Shown: piece after piece, positions 1-8,414 of the stretch
Position numbering within the stretch: position 1 is the stretch's first letter
Layout: every line of letters begins with the position of its first letter
Assembly: GCF_900187265.1 (NCBI RefSeq)
Contig: NZ_LT906450.1
Span: 4,765,444-4,829,443, forward strand
DNA length: 64,000 bases
From: Rhodococcus rhodochrous
Lineage (GTDB): Bacteria; Actinomycetota; Actinomycetes; Mycobacteriales; Mycobacteriaceae
Direction of reading: 5' to 3'
The notes under the pieces: model-generated
What the model was told of the DNA's origin: nothing
What the model saw: only the letters and a program-made list of their open reading frames with translations
The model's database searches: none
Made by a program: the position numbers and the translations under genes

Positions 1-10
1 AACGTTCCGG

Positions 11-1063
11 TCACGCGTCCTTCGCCCGGTCGGTGTCGCGGGACGGTTGGACTCGTTTCGGCTCCCCCGGCATCTTCGGGTGATTGGGTGGGTACGGCAG
101 GTCGCCGAGACCGTCCGCCGCGTCCCGCTCGGCCATCTCGAGCAGGACGTCCAGCGAGTGCGCGTGTGCGTCGAGATCCGCCATCGGATCGCCGCGCTTC
201 GCCAGCAGATCCGGCACCGTGGCGATCGTGAAGTCGTCGGGTTCGGCGTCGACCAGTTCGTCCCAGGTCAGCGGGGTCGAGACGGTCGCGATCGGGGTGC
301 GGCGGACCGAGTAGGCCGATGCGATCGTCTTGTCGCGCGCGTTCTGGTTGTAGTCGAGGAAGAGCCGCTCCCCGCGTTCCTCCTTCCACCACGCCGTCGT
401 CGCCCGCCCGTCGCTGCGCCGCTCGATCTCACGCATGAGCGCGATCCCGGCGCGACGGACGCCGACGAAATCCCATTCGGGCACGATCCGCAGATAGACG
501 TGGAGTCCCCGACCACCGGACGTCTTGGGATATCCGGTGAGGCCCAGTTCGTCGAGGAGCGGGCGCACGACCTCCAGCGCCACGGCCCGCGCGTCGCCGA
601 AGTCGGTTCCCGGTTGCGGGTCGAGGTCGATGCGCAGTTCGTCGGGGCGGTCGGTGTCGCCGCACCGCACCGGCCACGGATGGAAGGTCACGCACCCGAG
701 GTTCGCCGCCCACACCACGTCGGCGGCCGAACACACACGCAGCGCATCGGCGGTACGTCCCGACGGGAACGTGATCTCGCAGGTCGCCACGTGGTCGGGT
801 CGCTTGACCGGTGCCCGCTTCTGATAGATCTCCTCCCCCTCGATGCCGTCGGGGAAGCGCTGCAGATGCGTCGGCCGATCGCGCAGAGCCGTCAGGATCG
901 GGGCGTCGAACTCGGTGGCGATCCTGCGGTAGTACTCCACGAGGTGCCGCTTCGTGCCACCCTCGGCGCCGAGCTGCGGGAAGTAGATCTTGTCGGGATT
1001 CGACAACCGCACGGGCGTGCCGTCGACGTCCAACTCCTCCGCGGGCGAACGCTTCGCGGCCAT
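11..1063 (-). CDS. Prim-PolC / LigD-type polymerase domain protein (non-homologous DNA ligase-associated primase-polymerase)
   Basis: This 350-residue protein matches the stand-alone polymerase domain (PolDom, archaeo-eukaryotic primase fold) of the LigD family. The visible marks are RIDLDPQPG (the catalytic DxD-type acidic pair), SGGRGLHVY (nucleotide binding) and SAYSVRRTP near the end of the domain. Family members add ribonucleotides or short gap-filling patches during repair. There are no ligase or nuclease domains, so it corresponds to mycobacterial Prim-PolC rather than full LigD. The ATG at 1063 begins MAAKRSPAEELDVDG; reading frame continues upstream only into the ligase gene. It starts one base after the ligase stop, so the two are almost certainly co-translated. 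Confidence 0.9.
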   Translation of the reverse strand: MAAKRSPAEELDVDGTPVRLSNPDKIYFPQLGAEGGTKRHLVEYYRRIATEFDAPILTALRDRPTHLQRFPDGIEGEEIYQKRAPVKRPDHVATCEITFPSGRTADALRVCSAADVVWAANLGCVTFHPWPVRCGDTDRPDELRIDLDPQPGTDFGDARAVALEVVRPLLDELGLTGYPKTSGGRGLHVYLRIVPEWDFVGVRRAGIALMREIERRSDGRATTAWWKEERGERLFLDYNQNARDKTIASAYSVRRTPIATVSTPLTWDELVDAEPDDFTIATVPDLLAKRGDPMADLDAHAHSLDVLLEMAERDAADGLGDLPYPPNHPKMPGEPKRVQPSRDTDRAKDA

Positions 1064-1064
1064 G

Positions 1065-2129
1065 TCAGTCCTCCGTCCGGTCGAGCACATCCGACAGGTC
1101 GTAGCGCACCGGCACCTCCAGTTGGTCGAACGTGCAGCTCTCGGGGTCGCGGTCGGGACGCCACCGCAGGAACTTCGCTGCGTGCCGGAACCGCATCCCC
1201 GCTCCCGACACACCTTCCATCTGGTCGTACGCGACCTCCACGACACGTTCGGGACGCAACGGCACCCAGCTGCGATCCACCGCCGAACGCCACCGCGTCG
1301 GTTCACCCTGCTCGACGACGTCGTCCCCGAGTCGCAGCGGCTGCAGTTCGGCGAGCAGTTCCTCACGTCGCTCCCGCGTGAATGCCGAGGCTCCGCCGAC
1401 CATCGCGAGCTCGCCGTCGTGAAAGAGCCCGAGCAGCAACGACCCGATGCCCCCGACGCTCTTGTGCATGCGGTAACCCATGAGAACGCAGTCGGCGGTG
1501 CGAGCGTGCTTGAGTTTGAGCATCTCCCGCTTGTCGGGCACGTAGAGCCCGTCGAGCCGCTTGGCGATCACGCCGTCGAGCCCGGCGCCCTCGAACTCCT
1601 CGAACCAGCGGCGAGCGGTATCGGTGTCGGTCGTGGCCACCGTGACATGGCAGCTCTTACCCCCGCCGATCTCGGATCGCAGCCGCGCGCGCCGCTCCGC
1701 GAACGGGGTCTCCATGAGGTTCTCGTCGCCGAGAGCGAGCAGATCGAAACCGACGAACACGGCCGGTGTCTGCTCCGCGAGCATCGTGACCCGGCTGGCG
1801 GCCGGATGGATCCGCTCGGACAGCGCCTGCCAGTCGAGCCGGGTGCTGCCGTCGTGGTCGCGCGGGACGACGATCTCCCCGTCGACCACACACCTGCGGG
1901 GCAGTTCGGCGCGCGCGGCATCGGCGAGTTCCGGGAAGTAGCGCACGAGGTCCTTGCCTCCGCGCGAACCGAGAACCACCTCGTCGCCGTCGCGGAAGAC
2001 GATCGCCCGGAAACCGTCCCATTTGGGTTCGTAGGACCACTCGTCGGGACCGTTCTCGGGTTGGGAGGGGACGGTGGAGGAGACCTTGGCGAGCATCGGG
2101 GCGAGCGGCGGCACCACAGGCAGGTCCAT
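1065..2129 (-). CDS. ligC: ATP-dependent DNA ligase (LigC type)
   Basis: A 354-residue ATP-dependent DNA ligase with only the adenylation and OB-fold domains. The adenylation lysine lies in EPKWDGFRA, followed by DGEIVV (motif III), GLDGVIAKR (motif IV) and MLKLKHAR (motif V). This minimal architecture and the downstream polymerase gene match mycobacterial LigC, which works with Prim-PolC in base-excision repair. The ATG at 2129 begins MDLPVVPPLAPMLAK; an in-frame ATG at 2138 is possible. The gene is first in a two-gene unit with the polymerase and is divergent from the lipoprotein gene. Confidence 0.9.
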   Translation of the reverse strand: MDLPVVPPLAPMLAKVSSTVPSQPENGPDEWSYEPKWDGFRAIVFRDGDEVVLGSRGGKDLVRYFPELADAARAELPRRCVVDGEIVVPRDHDGSTRLDWQALSERIHPAASRVTMLAEQTPAVFVGFDLLALGDENLMETPFAERRARLRSEIGGGKSCHVTVATTDTDTARRWFEEFEGAGLDGVIAKRLDGLYVPDKREMLKLKHARTADCVLMGYRMHKSVGGIGSLLLGLFHDGELAMVGGASAFTRERREELLAELQPLRLGDDVVEQGEPTRWRSAVDRSWVPLRPERVVEVAYDQMEGVSGAGMRFRHAAKFLRWRPDRDPESCTFDQLEVPVRYDLSDVLDRTED

Positions 2130-2187
2130 GCGGCACATCGTTCCACCCCGTACGGGTACCGGCAGCACTTCCGTAGGCTCTTCGACC

Positions 2188-2772
2188 ATGAACATTCTCC
2201 GCGGGGCGGCCGGTGCCGCGATGGCGTTGGCAGCAGCAGGGGTGCTCGGAGGATGCGCGACCCAGGTCGAAGGGCAGGCCGTGCCCGCCGCGAACGCCCT
2301 GGACACGTCCACGGCGCCGTCCTTCTCCCTACCCACCACGACCCCGTCGGCGTCGTCGTCGACCGAGTTGAGCGTCGACGTCGCAGCCGGCGAATGCGTC
2401 GCGCTCGGCGGCACCGTCGACGACGCGACCATCGACTACGCGGTGTGCGGCAGCCCGAGCTCGAATTACAAGGTCGTCGACGTCGTCGATGCCAGTGCCA
2501 TGTGCCCCGGCGACATCGACCAGACCTACTACGAGTCGTTCGGCGGCATCGAGGTCGGCGCGTTGTGTCTCGACATCGACTGGGTCGTGGGGGACTGCAT
2601 CGACCTCGGTGGCGAGGATCCGCAGCGCATCGATTGCGGTGAGCCCGCCGTCCAGGGCGAGGAGGTCACCGAGATCCTGCTCGACACCTCCGACGTGAAC
2701 GACTGCTCGACGTCCGAGGGTGGCTTCGTGTACCGGGAACGCAACTTCGTGGTCTGCACCGACACCATCTGA
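2188..2772 (+). CDS. Putative LppU-like lipoprotein
   Basis: A 194-residue secreted protein. The N-terminus has a short charged start, a hydrophobic run rich in Ala and a lipobox (VLGGC, Cys near residue 23), so it should be lipid-anchored outside the cytoplasmic membrane. A Ser/Thr/Pro-rich linker follows. The mature part has regularly spaced Cys residues likely to form disulphides and resembles the repeats of mycobacterial LppU-type proteins. Function is unknown. The ATG at 2188 is chosen because it places the signal sequence directly at the start. It diverges from ligC with a 58-bp gap. Confidence 0.75.
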   Translation: MNILRGAAGAAMALAAAGVLGGCATQVEGQAVPAANALDTSTAPSFSLPTTTPSASSSTELSVDVAAGECVALGGTVDDATIDYAVCGSPSSNYKVVDVVDASAMCPGDIDQTYYESFGGIEVGALCLDIDWVVGDCIDLGGEDPQRIDCGEPAVQGEEVTEILLDTSDVNDCSTSEGGFVYRERNFVVCTDTI

Positions 2773-2879
2773 GGTTCTCTCCTCGTGCGGATGCCCGTCG
2801 CCGCCGCGACGGAGCATGTCGGTGCCTCCCGCAACAATGCGTTCGACAGATCATCATCCGACGGACGCGAGGACAGAAC

Positions 2880-3659
2880 ATGACGCACTGGCCGGACAGA
2901 CCGATCTGCGCGTTCGATCTCGAGACCACCGACCGGGATCCCCGCAACGCCCGCATCGTCACGGCCTGCGTCGCAACCTTCGACGGCGACCGCATCGACA
3001 CACGCTCGTGGCTGCTCGACCCGGGTATCGCGATACCCGAGGAGACCACCGCGATCCACGGCATCACCACCGCCCACGCCCGCGCCGAAGGACTCGACTA
3101 TCTCGAGGGATACAAGCAGATCCGGCAGGCCGTGAGCGACGCATGGGCGCGCGGCCACATCGTCGTCGCATTCAACGCCAGCTACGACCTGACGGTTCTC
3201 GACGCCGAAGGACGCCGGCTCGGTCTGACGGGGCTCGACATCGGCACGGTCGTCGACCCGTACGTCATCGACCGGGAGATGGACCGCAGCCGGCCCGGCA
3301 GGCGCACACTGCAGGCGGTGTGCGAGGCGTACGGGGTGTCGCTGCCGAACCCGCACGAGGCCGAGGCCGACGCGCTCGCGGCCGGCCACCTGACCCGCGC
3401 GCTCGTGGCGAGATTTCCCGAGCTCGCCGAACTCGACATCATGGCCGATCAGGCCGCCTGGCACGCCGAACGTCAACGCAGTTTCGCCGAGTACCTGCGC
3501 GGGCTCGGTCGCGAGGTCGTCGACGTCGACGACAGCTGGCCGGTCCGGCTTCCTGCCCCGGTGGGCACCGATGTCCTCGAGCGTCCCGCGACCGAGACGA
3601 GGTTCCGACGCGCGCTGCGCGCGATCCGCGAGTTCTTCCGGCGACTGCGCCGGGGTTGA
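2880..3659 (+). CDS. DnaQ-like 3'-5' exonuclease (DEDDh family)
   Basis: A 259-residue exonuclease of the DNA polymerase III epsilon superfamily. The catalytic acidic residues are visible in FDLETTDRDP (ExoI, residues about 11-20), in AFNASYDLTVLD (ExoII) and in HEAEADALAAGHL (ExoIII, with the His-5-Asp spacing of the DEDDh class). The last 90 residues are not recognisable. Proteins of this size are usually nucleic-acid trimming or repair exonucleases rather than the replicative proofreading subunit. It converges directly on the LuxR-type gene: the stop codon at 3657-3659 abuts the opposing stop at 3660-3662. Confidence 0.85.
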   Translation: MTHWPDRPICAFDLETTDRDPRNARIVTACVATFDGDRIDTRSWLLDPGIAIPEETTAIHGITTAHARAEGLDYLEGYKQIRQAVSDAWARGHIVVAFNASYDLTVLDAEGRRLGLTGLDIGTVVDPYVIDREMDRSRPGRRTLQAVCEAYGVSLPNPHEAEADALAAGHLTRALVARFPELAELDIMADQAAWHAERQRSFAEYLRGLGREVVDVDDSWPVRLPAPVGTDVLERPATETRFRRALRAIREFFRRLRRG

Positions 3660-4520
3660 TCAGGGAAGCAGACCCTGCCGGCGCGCTTCGACCACGGCTT
3701 CGTGCCGGCTGCGCGCGTCGAGCTTGTCCATGGCGTTGCGCAGATAGGTCTTCACCGTCTCTACGCTCAGCGACAACCGGTCGGCGATCTCCGCGTTGCG
3801 GCAACCCAGCGCCACATGGCTCAGCACGTCGTGCTCGCGCGCGGTCAGATGCGTCCGCGGTTGCGATGCGCCGTCGCGCGCCCGGGCCAAGGTCTCCTCG
3901 ACCGTCCGTACCTGTTCCCTGATCGACGGATCATCGGTCCGCGCCGCGATCGCCCGCAGCGCAACGAGGCTTTCCGTCAGCGCTTCGGAAACGGCGGCAG
4001 GCACGGTGGTGCCGTGCGCGGCCCGCGTGTTCCCGATCAGCGACACGCGACGGTCCACCTCGTCGCGGATCTCGATCTCCCGCGCGAGCTCCGCGGCCGA
4101 CCGCACGACCTTCTCCGCCACGACGTCGCCGATGGGCCGATTGACCCTCAGCCCGCCGTAGATCGCCGCCCGGGTGCGTCCGCGCACCACGACCGGCACG
4201 GCGAGCAACGACTCGATTCCCTCACCGGCGACCTGCCGGTCGTAGTGGTGGGTGATGTGCGGGGAGGTGAAGTAGTCGGCGACCGCGCCGGGACGTTGTT
4301 CGACGACCACCCGCCCGCCGAGTCCGCGTTCGGCGGCGATCACCAGATTGCGCAGGACACGACCGCGCGTTCCGACGAATCCGGACAGGACGACGTCCGA
4401 GCCCTGCACCGCGCCACCGAAGAGCACCGGCAGTTCCGTCGTCGCCTTGAGGTCGCGCAGCGTGGCGCGGAGGGTGTCGAGATCGTCGGGACGCAGCACA
4501 CCCGGCACAGCGACATCCAT
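3660..4520 (-). CDS. LuxR-family transcriptional regulator with N-terminal GAF-like region
   Basis: A 286-residue regulator. The C-terminal 65 residues are a LuxR-type helix-turn-helix (LTAREHDVLSHVALG, then SVETVKTYLRNAMDKL). The N-terminal 200 residues look like a GAF-type sensory domain of the kind found in actinobacterial regulators next to acyl-CoA synthetase genes. There is no receiver domain with a phosphorylatable Asp, so it is probably ligand-responsive. It is transcribed away from the acyl-CoA ligase gene across a 142-bp intergenic region, which makes that ligase its most likely target. The start is the ATG at 4520, which has a GGAGCA-like ribosome-binding sequence. Confidence 0.85.
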   Translation of the reverse strand: MDVAVPGVLRPDDLDTLRATLRDLKATTELPVLFGGAVQGSDVVLSGFVGTRGRVLRNLVIAAERGLGGRVVVEQRPGAVADYFTSPHITHHYDRQVAGEGIESLLAVPVVVRGRTRAAIYGGLRVNRPIGDVVAEKVVRSAAELAREIEIRDEVDRRVSLIGNTRAAHGTTVPAAVSEALTESLVALRAIAARTDDPSIREQVRTVEETLARARDGASQPRTHLTAREHDVLSHVALGCRNAEIADRLSLSVETVKTYLRNAMDKLDARSRHEAVVEARRQGLLP

Positions 4521-4662
4521 CGATTGCTCCTGCTCTTCCCTCCGAACACCCACTTTCGAGGGTAGAGGGGCCAGTTCCACGATTCGTAACCTGCACATCG
4601 TCCGGTGTTGCGACGATCACAGAAGACGCCGGAATCCGAGTAGGCCACCCCCGGAGGTATCC

Positions 4663-6297
4663 GTGTCCATCGCCCCCGTCCGTCCCGGCTCGACCGGAGC
4701 CGCGAACTACAGCCAGATGAGCCCGCTGCGCTTCCTCGAACGGTCCGCGGCGGTGTTCCCGGATCGCACCGCGATCATCCACGGCGACCGCACGTACACC
4801 TACGCCGAGTTCGCCGACGAGACGCAGCGGCTCGCGCGCGTGCTGCGCAGCCGTATTCAGCCGGGCGACAAGATCGCGTACCTGACCCCGAACGTGCCCG
4901 AGATGCTCATTGCGCATTTCGCGGTTCCGCTCGCGGGCGGTGTGCTCGTCGCGCTGAACTCGCGACTGGCCGGGCCGGAACTCGAGTACATCCTCGACCA
5001 CTCCGAGACGAAGCTGCTGTTCGTCGACTCCGAACTGCTCGGATCGGTCGCGAACGTCCGCGACAACGTTCCCGGCGTCGTCGAGATCATCGAGGTCCCC
5101 GACTCCACCGTGCCGGCTCCCGACGTCCCCGCCGGGGTGGCCACCGCCCGGTACGACGAGTTCCTCGCGCAGGCCGACTCGCTCGATTCGACGCCGCTGC
5201 CGTGGAGCGTCGACGACGAACTCGGCGTCATCACCCTCAACTACACGTCCGGCACCACCGGCAAGCCCAAGGGCGTGATGTACACCCACCGGGGCGCGTA
5301 CCTGAACTCGCTGGGCGAGACCTTCCACAACAGCTTCGACGGGCAGAGCAAGTATCTGTGGACGCTGCCGATGTTCCACTGCAACGGCTGGTGCACGCCG
5401 TGGGCGGTGACCGCTGCGGCGGGCACCCACATCTGCCTGCGGGCGGTGCGGGCCGACGCGATCTGGGATGCCATCGACAACCTCGGAGTCACCAACCTGT
5501 GCGGTGCGCCCGCGGTGTGCTCGACCATCGCGAACGCCGAGCAGGCCCATCCCCTCGACCGTCCACTGCGGATCACCACGGCCGGTGCGCCGCCGTCACC
5601 GACGGTGATCGCCCAGCTCGAGCAGATCGGCATCACGGTCGTCCACGTCTACGGCCTGACCGAGGTGTACGGCCCGTACACCATCTGCGAGTACCAGGAC
5701 AGCTGGGACGACAAGCCGGCCGACGAACGCGCCGCGCTGCTCTCCCGCCAGGGCGTGGGCATGCTGCAGGCCGAGACCGCGCGGGTCGTCGACGAGGACA
5801 TGAACGACGTGCCCGCCGACGGCGAGACCATGGGCGAGATCGTGCTGCGCGGCAACAACGTCATGCTCGGCTACTACAAGGACCCGGACGCGACCGAGGA
5901 GGCGTTCCGCGGCGGCTGGTTCCACACCGGCGACCTCGGCGTGATGTACCCGGACGGATACATCCAGCTCAAGGACCGCGCGAAGGACATCATCATCTCC
6001 GGCGGCGAGAACATCTCGACCGTGGAGGTCGAGCAGGCGATCGTCAGCCACCCGGCGGTGCTCGACGTCGCGGTCGTCGGCGTTCCGGACGAGAAGTGGG
6101 GTGAGCGTCCCAAGGCGTTCGTGATCCTGAAGAAGGGCGAATCGGTCACGGCCGAGGAGATCATCGACTACACGCGCACGCTGCTCGCCGGGTACAAGGT
6201 GCCGCGCGACATCGTCTTCCCGCTGGAGCTGCCCCGCACCTCGACCGGCAAGATCCTGAAGTTCGAGCTGCGATCGGCCGAAGCCGCCGAGGGGTGA
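4663..6297 (+). CDS. Acyl-CoA ligase (AMP-binding, FadD-type)
   Basis: A 544-residue ATP-dependent acyl-CoA ligase of the ANL superfamily. The P-loop-like A3 motif is YTSGTTGKPKGVMYTH, and YGLTEVYGP, WFHTGDLGVM and KDIIISGGENIS follow in normal order. The C-terminal catalytic Lys lies in RTSTGKILKFELR. The length fits medium-chain or short-chain acyl activators. The start is a GTG at 4663 preceded by GGAGGT at the right distance; the frame is open upstream but without a better site. It diverges from the LuxR regulator and runs toward the TetR, acyl-CoA dehydrogenase and 3-hydroxyacyl-CoA dehydrogenase genes, which suggests one fatty-acid degradation module. Confidence 0.93.
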   Translation: MSIAPVRPGSTGAANYSQMSPLRFLERSAAVFPDRTAIIHGDRTYTYAEFADETQRLARVLRSRIQPGDKIAYLTPNVPEMLIAHFAVPLAGGVLVALNSRLAGPELEYILDHSETKLLFVDSELLGSVANVRDNVPGVVEIIEVPDSTVPAPDVPAGVATARYDEFLAQADSLDSTPLPWSVDDELGVITLNYTSGTTGKPKGVMYTHRGAYLNSLGETFHNSFDGQSKYLWTLPMFHCNGWCTPWAVTAAAGTHICLRAVRADAIWDAIDNLGVTNLCGAPAVCSTIANAEQAHPLDRPLRITTAGAPPSPTVIAQLEQIGITVVHVYGLTEVYGPYTICEYQDSWDDKPADERAALLSRQGVGMLQAETARVVDEDMNDVPADGETMGEIVLRGNNVMLGYYKDPDATEEAFRGGWFHTGDLGVMYPDGYIQLKDRAKDIIISGGENISTVEVEQAIVSHPAVLDVAVVGVPDEKWGERPKAFVILKKGESVTAEEIIDYTRTLLAGYKVPRDIVFPLELPRTSTGKILKFELRSAEAAEG

Positions 6298-6333
6298 GCC
6301 GACCCCTCACGACTGCATTGGATACTCGACGCC

Positions 6334-7080
6334 ATGACATCCGGTACCGGTAACAGCACCCGTCGCCTCGATTCGACGGGCCCCGATCCCGCCCAGTTCC
6401 GGGTGCATGTCGTCACGCAGGCGATCCGCCTGTTCTCCGAGTTCGGCTACGAGTCGACCACCGTCGAGCAGATCGCCGCGGCCGCCGGGGTGTCGCGGCG
6501 GACCTTCTTCCGGCAGTTCCGGTCGAAGGAGGACGTGATCTTCGCCGATCACGAATCCCTGCTCGAGCAGGTCGCCGAATACCTCTCGCAGGATTTCGAC
6601 GATCCGTGGGCGGCGGCCTGCGAGGGGGCCAAGCTCGTCTTCGGGCACTTCCGTGACCGGCGCGAGCTGGCGGTGTGGCGGTATCGGGTGGTGCAGCGGG
6701 TGCCCGCACTGCGGGAGCGCGAACTCGTCACCACCTACCGCTACGAGCGGTTGTTCACCGACTTCCTGCGCGCCGCCGTCCCGACGGAGAAGCCGGTGCG
6801 CACCGTCAGCTTCGCGGCGGCGATGACCGCCACCCACAACTTCGTGCTGCGCGCGATGATCCGCGGCGACGAGACCGCCACCGCCGAACGCCTCGAACAG
6901 GAGCTGCTCGAGCTCCGCCGCACGTACGGGGTGGTTCCGGTGCCCGAAGGCGCGACGAACGGGAAGGCCGCACCGGCCCCGCCTGCGGTCGCGGTGGTGA
7001 CCTATCCGGCCCACCTGACACCGGCCGAGATCGCCGAGCAGGTTCGGCTCCAGCTCGAAGGTGCACGTCAGCACCGTTGA
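6334..7080 (+). CDS. TetR-family transcriptional regulator
   Basis: A 248-residue TetR-type repressor. The N-terminal DNA-binding domain spans about residues 27-75 and includes FSEFGYESTTVEQIAAAAGV followed by SRRTFFRQFRSKEDVI. The ligand-binding half is poorly conserved, as is usual. It lies 36 bp after the acyl-CoA ligase gene on the same strand and just before the acyl-CoA dehydrogenase gene, so it probably controls one or both in response to an acyl-CoA. Its stop codon overlaps a promoter-like sequence for the dehydrogenase gene. Confidence 0.92.
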   Translation: MTSGTGNSTRRLDSTGPDPAQFRVHVVTQAIRLFSEFGYESTTVEQIAAAAGVSRRTFFRQFRSKEDVIFADHESLLEQVAEYLSQDFDDPWAAACEGAKLVFGHFRDRRELAVWRYRVVQRVPALRERELVTTYRYERLFTDFLRAAVPTEKPVRTVSFAAAMTATHNFVLRAMIRGDETATAERLEQELLELRRTYGVVPVPEGATNGKAAPAPPAVAVVTYPAHLTPAEIAEQVRLQLEGARQHR

Positions 7081-7107
7081 CCTGGCACTGAGTGCCGTGG
7101 TTACAAT
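7077..7107 (+). promoter_or_regulatory. Putative promoter of the acyl-CoA dehydrogenase gene with a 13-bp palindrome in the spacer
   Basis: TTGACC (7077-7082) and TACAAT (7102-7107) form a plausible sigma-A promoter with a 19-bp spacer. The spacer contains the perfect palindrome GGCACTGAGTGCC (7084-7096), a good position for a repressor such as the neighbouring TetR protein. The -35 box overlaps the tetR stop codon. The palindrome resembles half of a CIRCE element but is too short to be one. Confidence 0.4.
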
Positions 7108-7203
7108 CGACTCATTCCGTCACGTCGCGAACCCTCGCCTCGCTATCCTCGAGGGAGCTACGCTCGCAAATCTGGCACCGCGTGCCGTTAGGAGTCCGCC
7201 GTC

Positions 7204-8361
7204 ATGGCCCTCAATCCCGACTTCGACCTGTTCAAGCTCTCCGAGGAGCACGACGCTCTGCGCGAGGCCATCCGCGCGCTCGCCGAGAAGGAAATCGCGC
7301 CCTACGCCAAGGACGTCGACGAGAACTCCCGCTTCCCGCAGGAGGCCCTCGACGCCCTCAACAAGTCGGGCTTCAACGCTATCCACGTGCCCGAGCAGTT
7401 CGAAGGCCAGGGCGCCGACTCGATCGCCGCCTGCATCGTCATCGAAGAGGTCGCCCGAGTATGTGGCTCCTCCTCGCTGATCCCCGCCGTCAACAAGCTC
7501 GGTACCATGGGCCTGATCCTCCGCGGCTCCGACGAACTCAAGGCCAAGGTCCTCCCCGACATCGTCAACGGCGCGATGGCCTCCTACGCGCTGTCCGAGC
7601 GCGAGGCCGGCTCCGACGCCGCCTCCATGCGCACCCGCGCCAAGGCCGACGGCGACGACTGGATCCTCAACGGCTCCAAGTGCTGGATCACCAACGGTGG
7701 TAAGTCCACCTGGTACACCGTCATGGCCGTCACCGACCCCGAGAAGGGCGCCAACGGCATCTCCTCCTTCATGGTCCACAAGGACGACGAGGGCTTCGTC
7801 GTCGGACCGAAGGAGAAGAAGCTCGGCATCAAGGGCTCCCCCACCGCCGAGCTGTACTTCGAGAACTGCCGCATCCCCGGCGACCGCATCGTCGGCGAGC
7901 CGGGCACCGGCTTCAAGACCGCTCTCGCGACCCTCGACCACACCCGCCCCACCATCGGTGCGCAGGCCGTCGGCCTCGCCCAGGGCGCCCTCGACGCGGC
8001 GACCGCCTACGTCAAGGACCGCAAGCAGTTCGGCCGCCCGATCTCCGACAACCAGGGTGTGCAGTTCATGCTCGCCGACATGGCGATGAAGGTCGAGGCC
8101 GCACGCCTGATGGTCTACACCTCCGCTGCCCGCGCCGAGCGCGGCGAGCCCAACCTCGGCTTCATCTCGGCCGCCGCCAAGTGCTTCGCGTCGGACGTCG
8201 CGATGGAGGTCACCACCGACGCCGTGCAGCTGTTCGGTGGCGCCGGCTACACCACCGACTTCCCGGTCGAGCGCATGATGCGCGACGCCAAGATCACCCA
8301 GATCTACGAGGGCACCAACCAGATCCAGCGCGTCGTCATGTCGCGCGCTCTGCTGCGCTGA
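7204..8361 (+). CDS. Acyl-CoA dehydrogenase
   Basis: A 385-residue FAD-dependent acyl-CoA dehydrogenase, which makes trans-2-enoyl-CoA in beta-oxidation and passes electrons to ETF. Signature one is LSEREAGSDAASMRT. The catalytic Glu is present in the usual C-terminal place (IYEGTNQIQR), so this is a short- to medium-chain type enzyme. The ATG at 7204 has AGGAG ten bases upstream. The leader from the proposed promoter is about 90 bases. The 3-hydroxyacyl-CoA dehydrogenase gene follows 53 bp downstream on the same strand. Confidence 0.95.
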   Translation: MALNPDFDLFKLSEEHDALREAIRALAEKEIAPYAKDVDENSRFPQEALDALNKSGFNAIHVPEQFEGQGADSIAACIVIEEVARVCGSSSLIPAVNKLGTMGLILRGSDELKAKVLPDIVNGAMASYALSEREAGSDAASMRTRAKADGDDWILNGSKCWITNGGKSTWYTVMAVTDPEKGANGISSFMVHKDDEGFVVGPKEKKLGIKGSPTAELYFENCRIPGDRIVGEPGTGFKTALATLDHTRPTIGAQAVGLAQGALDAATAYVKDRKQFGRPISDNQGVQFMLADMAMKVEAARLMVYTSAARAERGEPNLGFISAAAKCFASDVAMEVTTDAVQLFGGAGYTTDFPVERMMRDAKITQIYEGTNQIQRVVMSRALLR

Positions 8362-8414
8362 CACCGGTCGCGTAGGTTACCCCCGGAACATCGAAGCGAT
8401 CAGGAGTTACCGCA

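Noticed and set aside
7084-7096. CIRCE heat-shock element before the acyl-CoA dehydrogenase gene
   Set aside because: Only a 13-bp palindrome; CIRCE needs two nine-base arms separated by nine bases.
7120-8364. 414-codon minus-strand open frame over the acyl-CoA dehydrogenase gene
   Set aside because: Low-complexity Gly/Val/Asp composition typical of an antisense frame; the plus-strand gene is certain.
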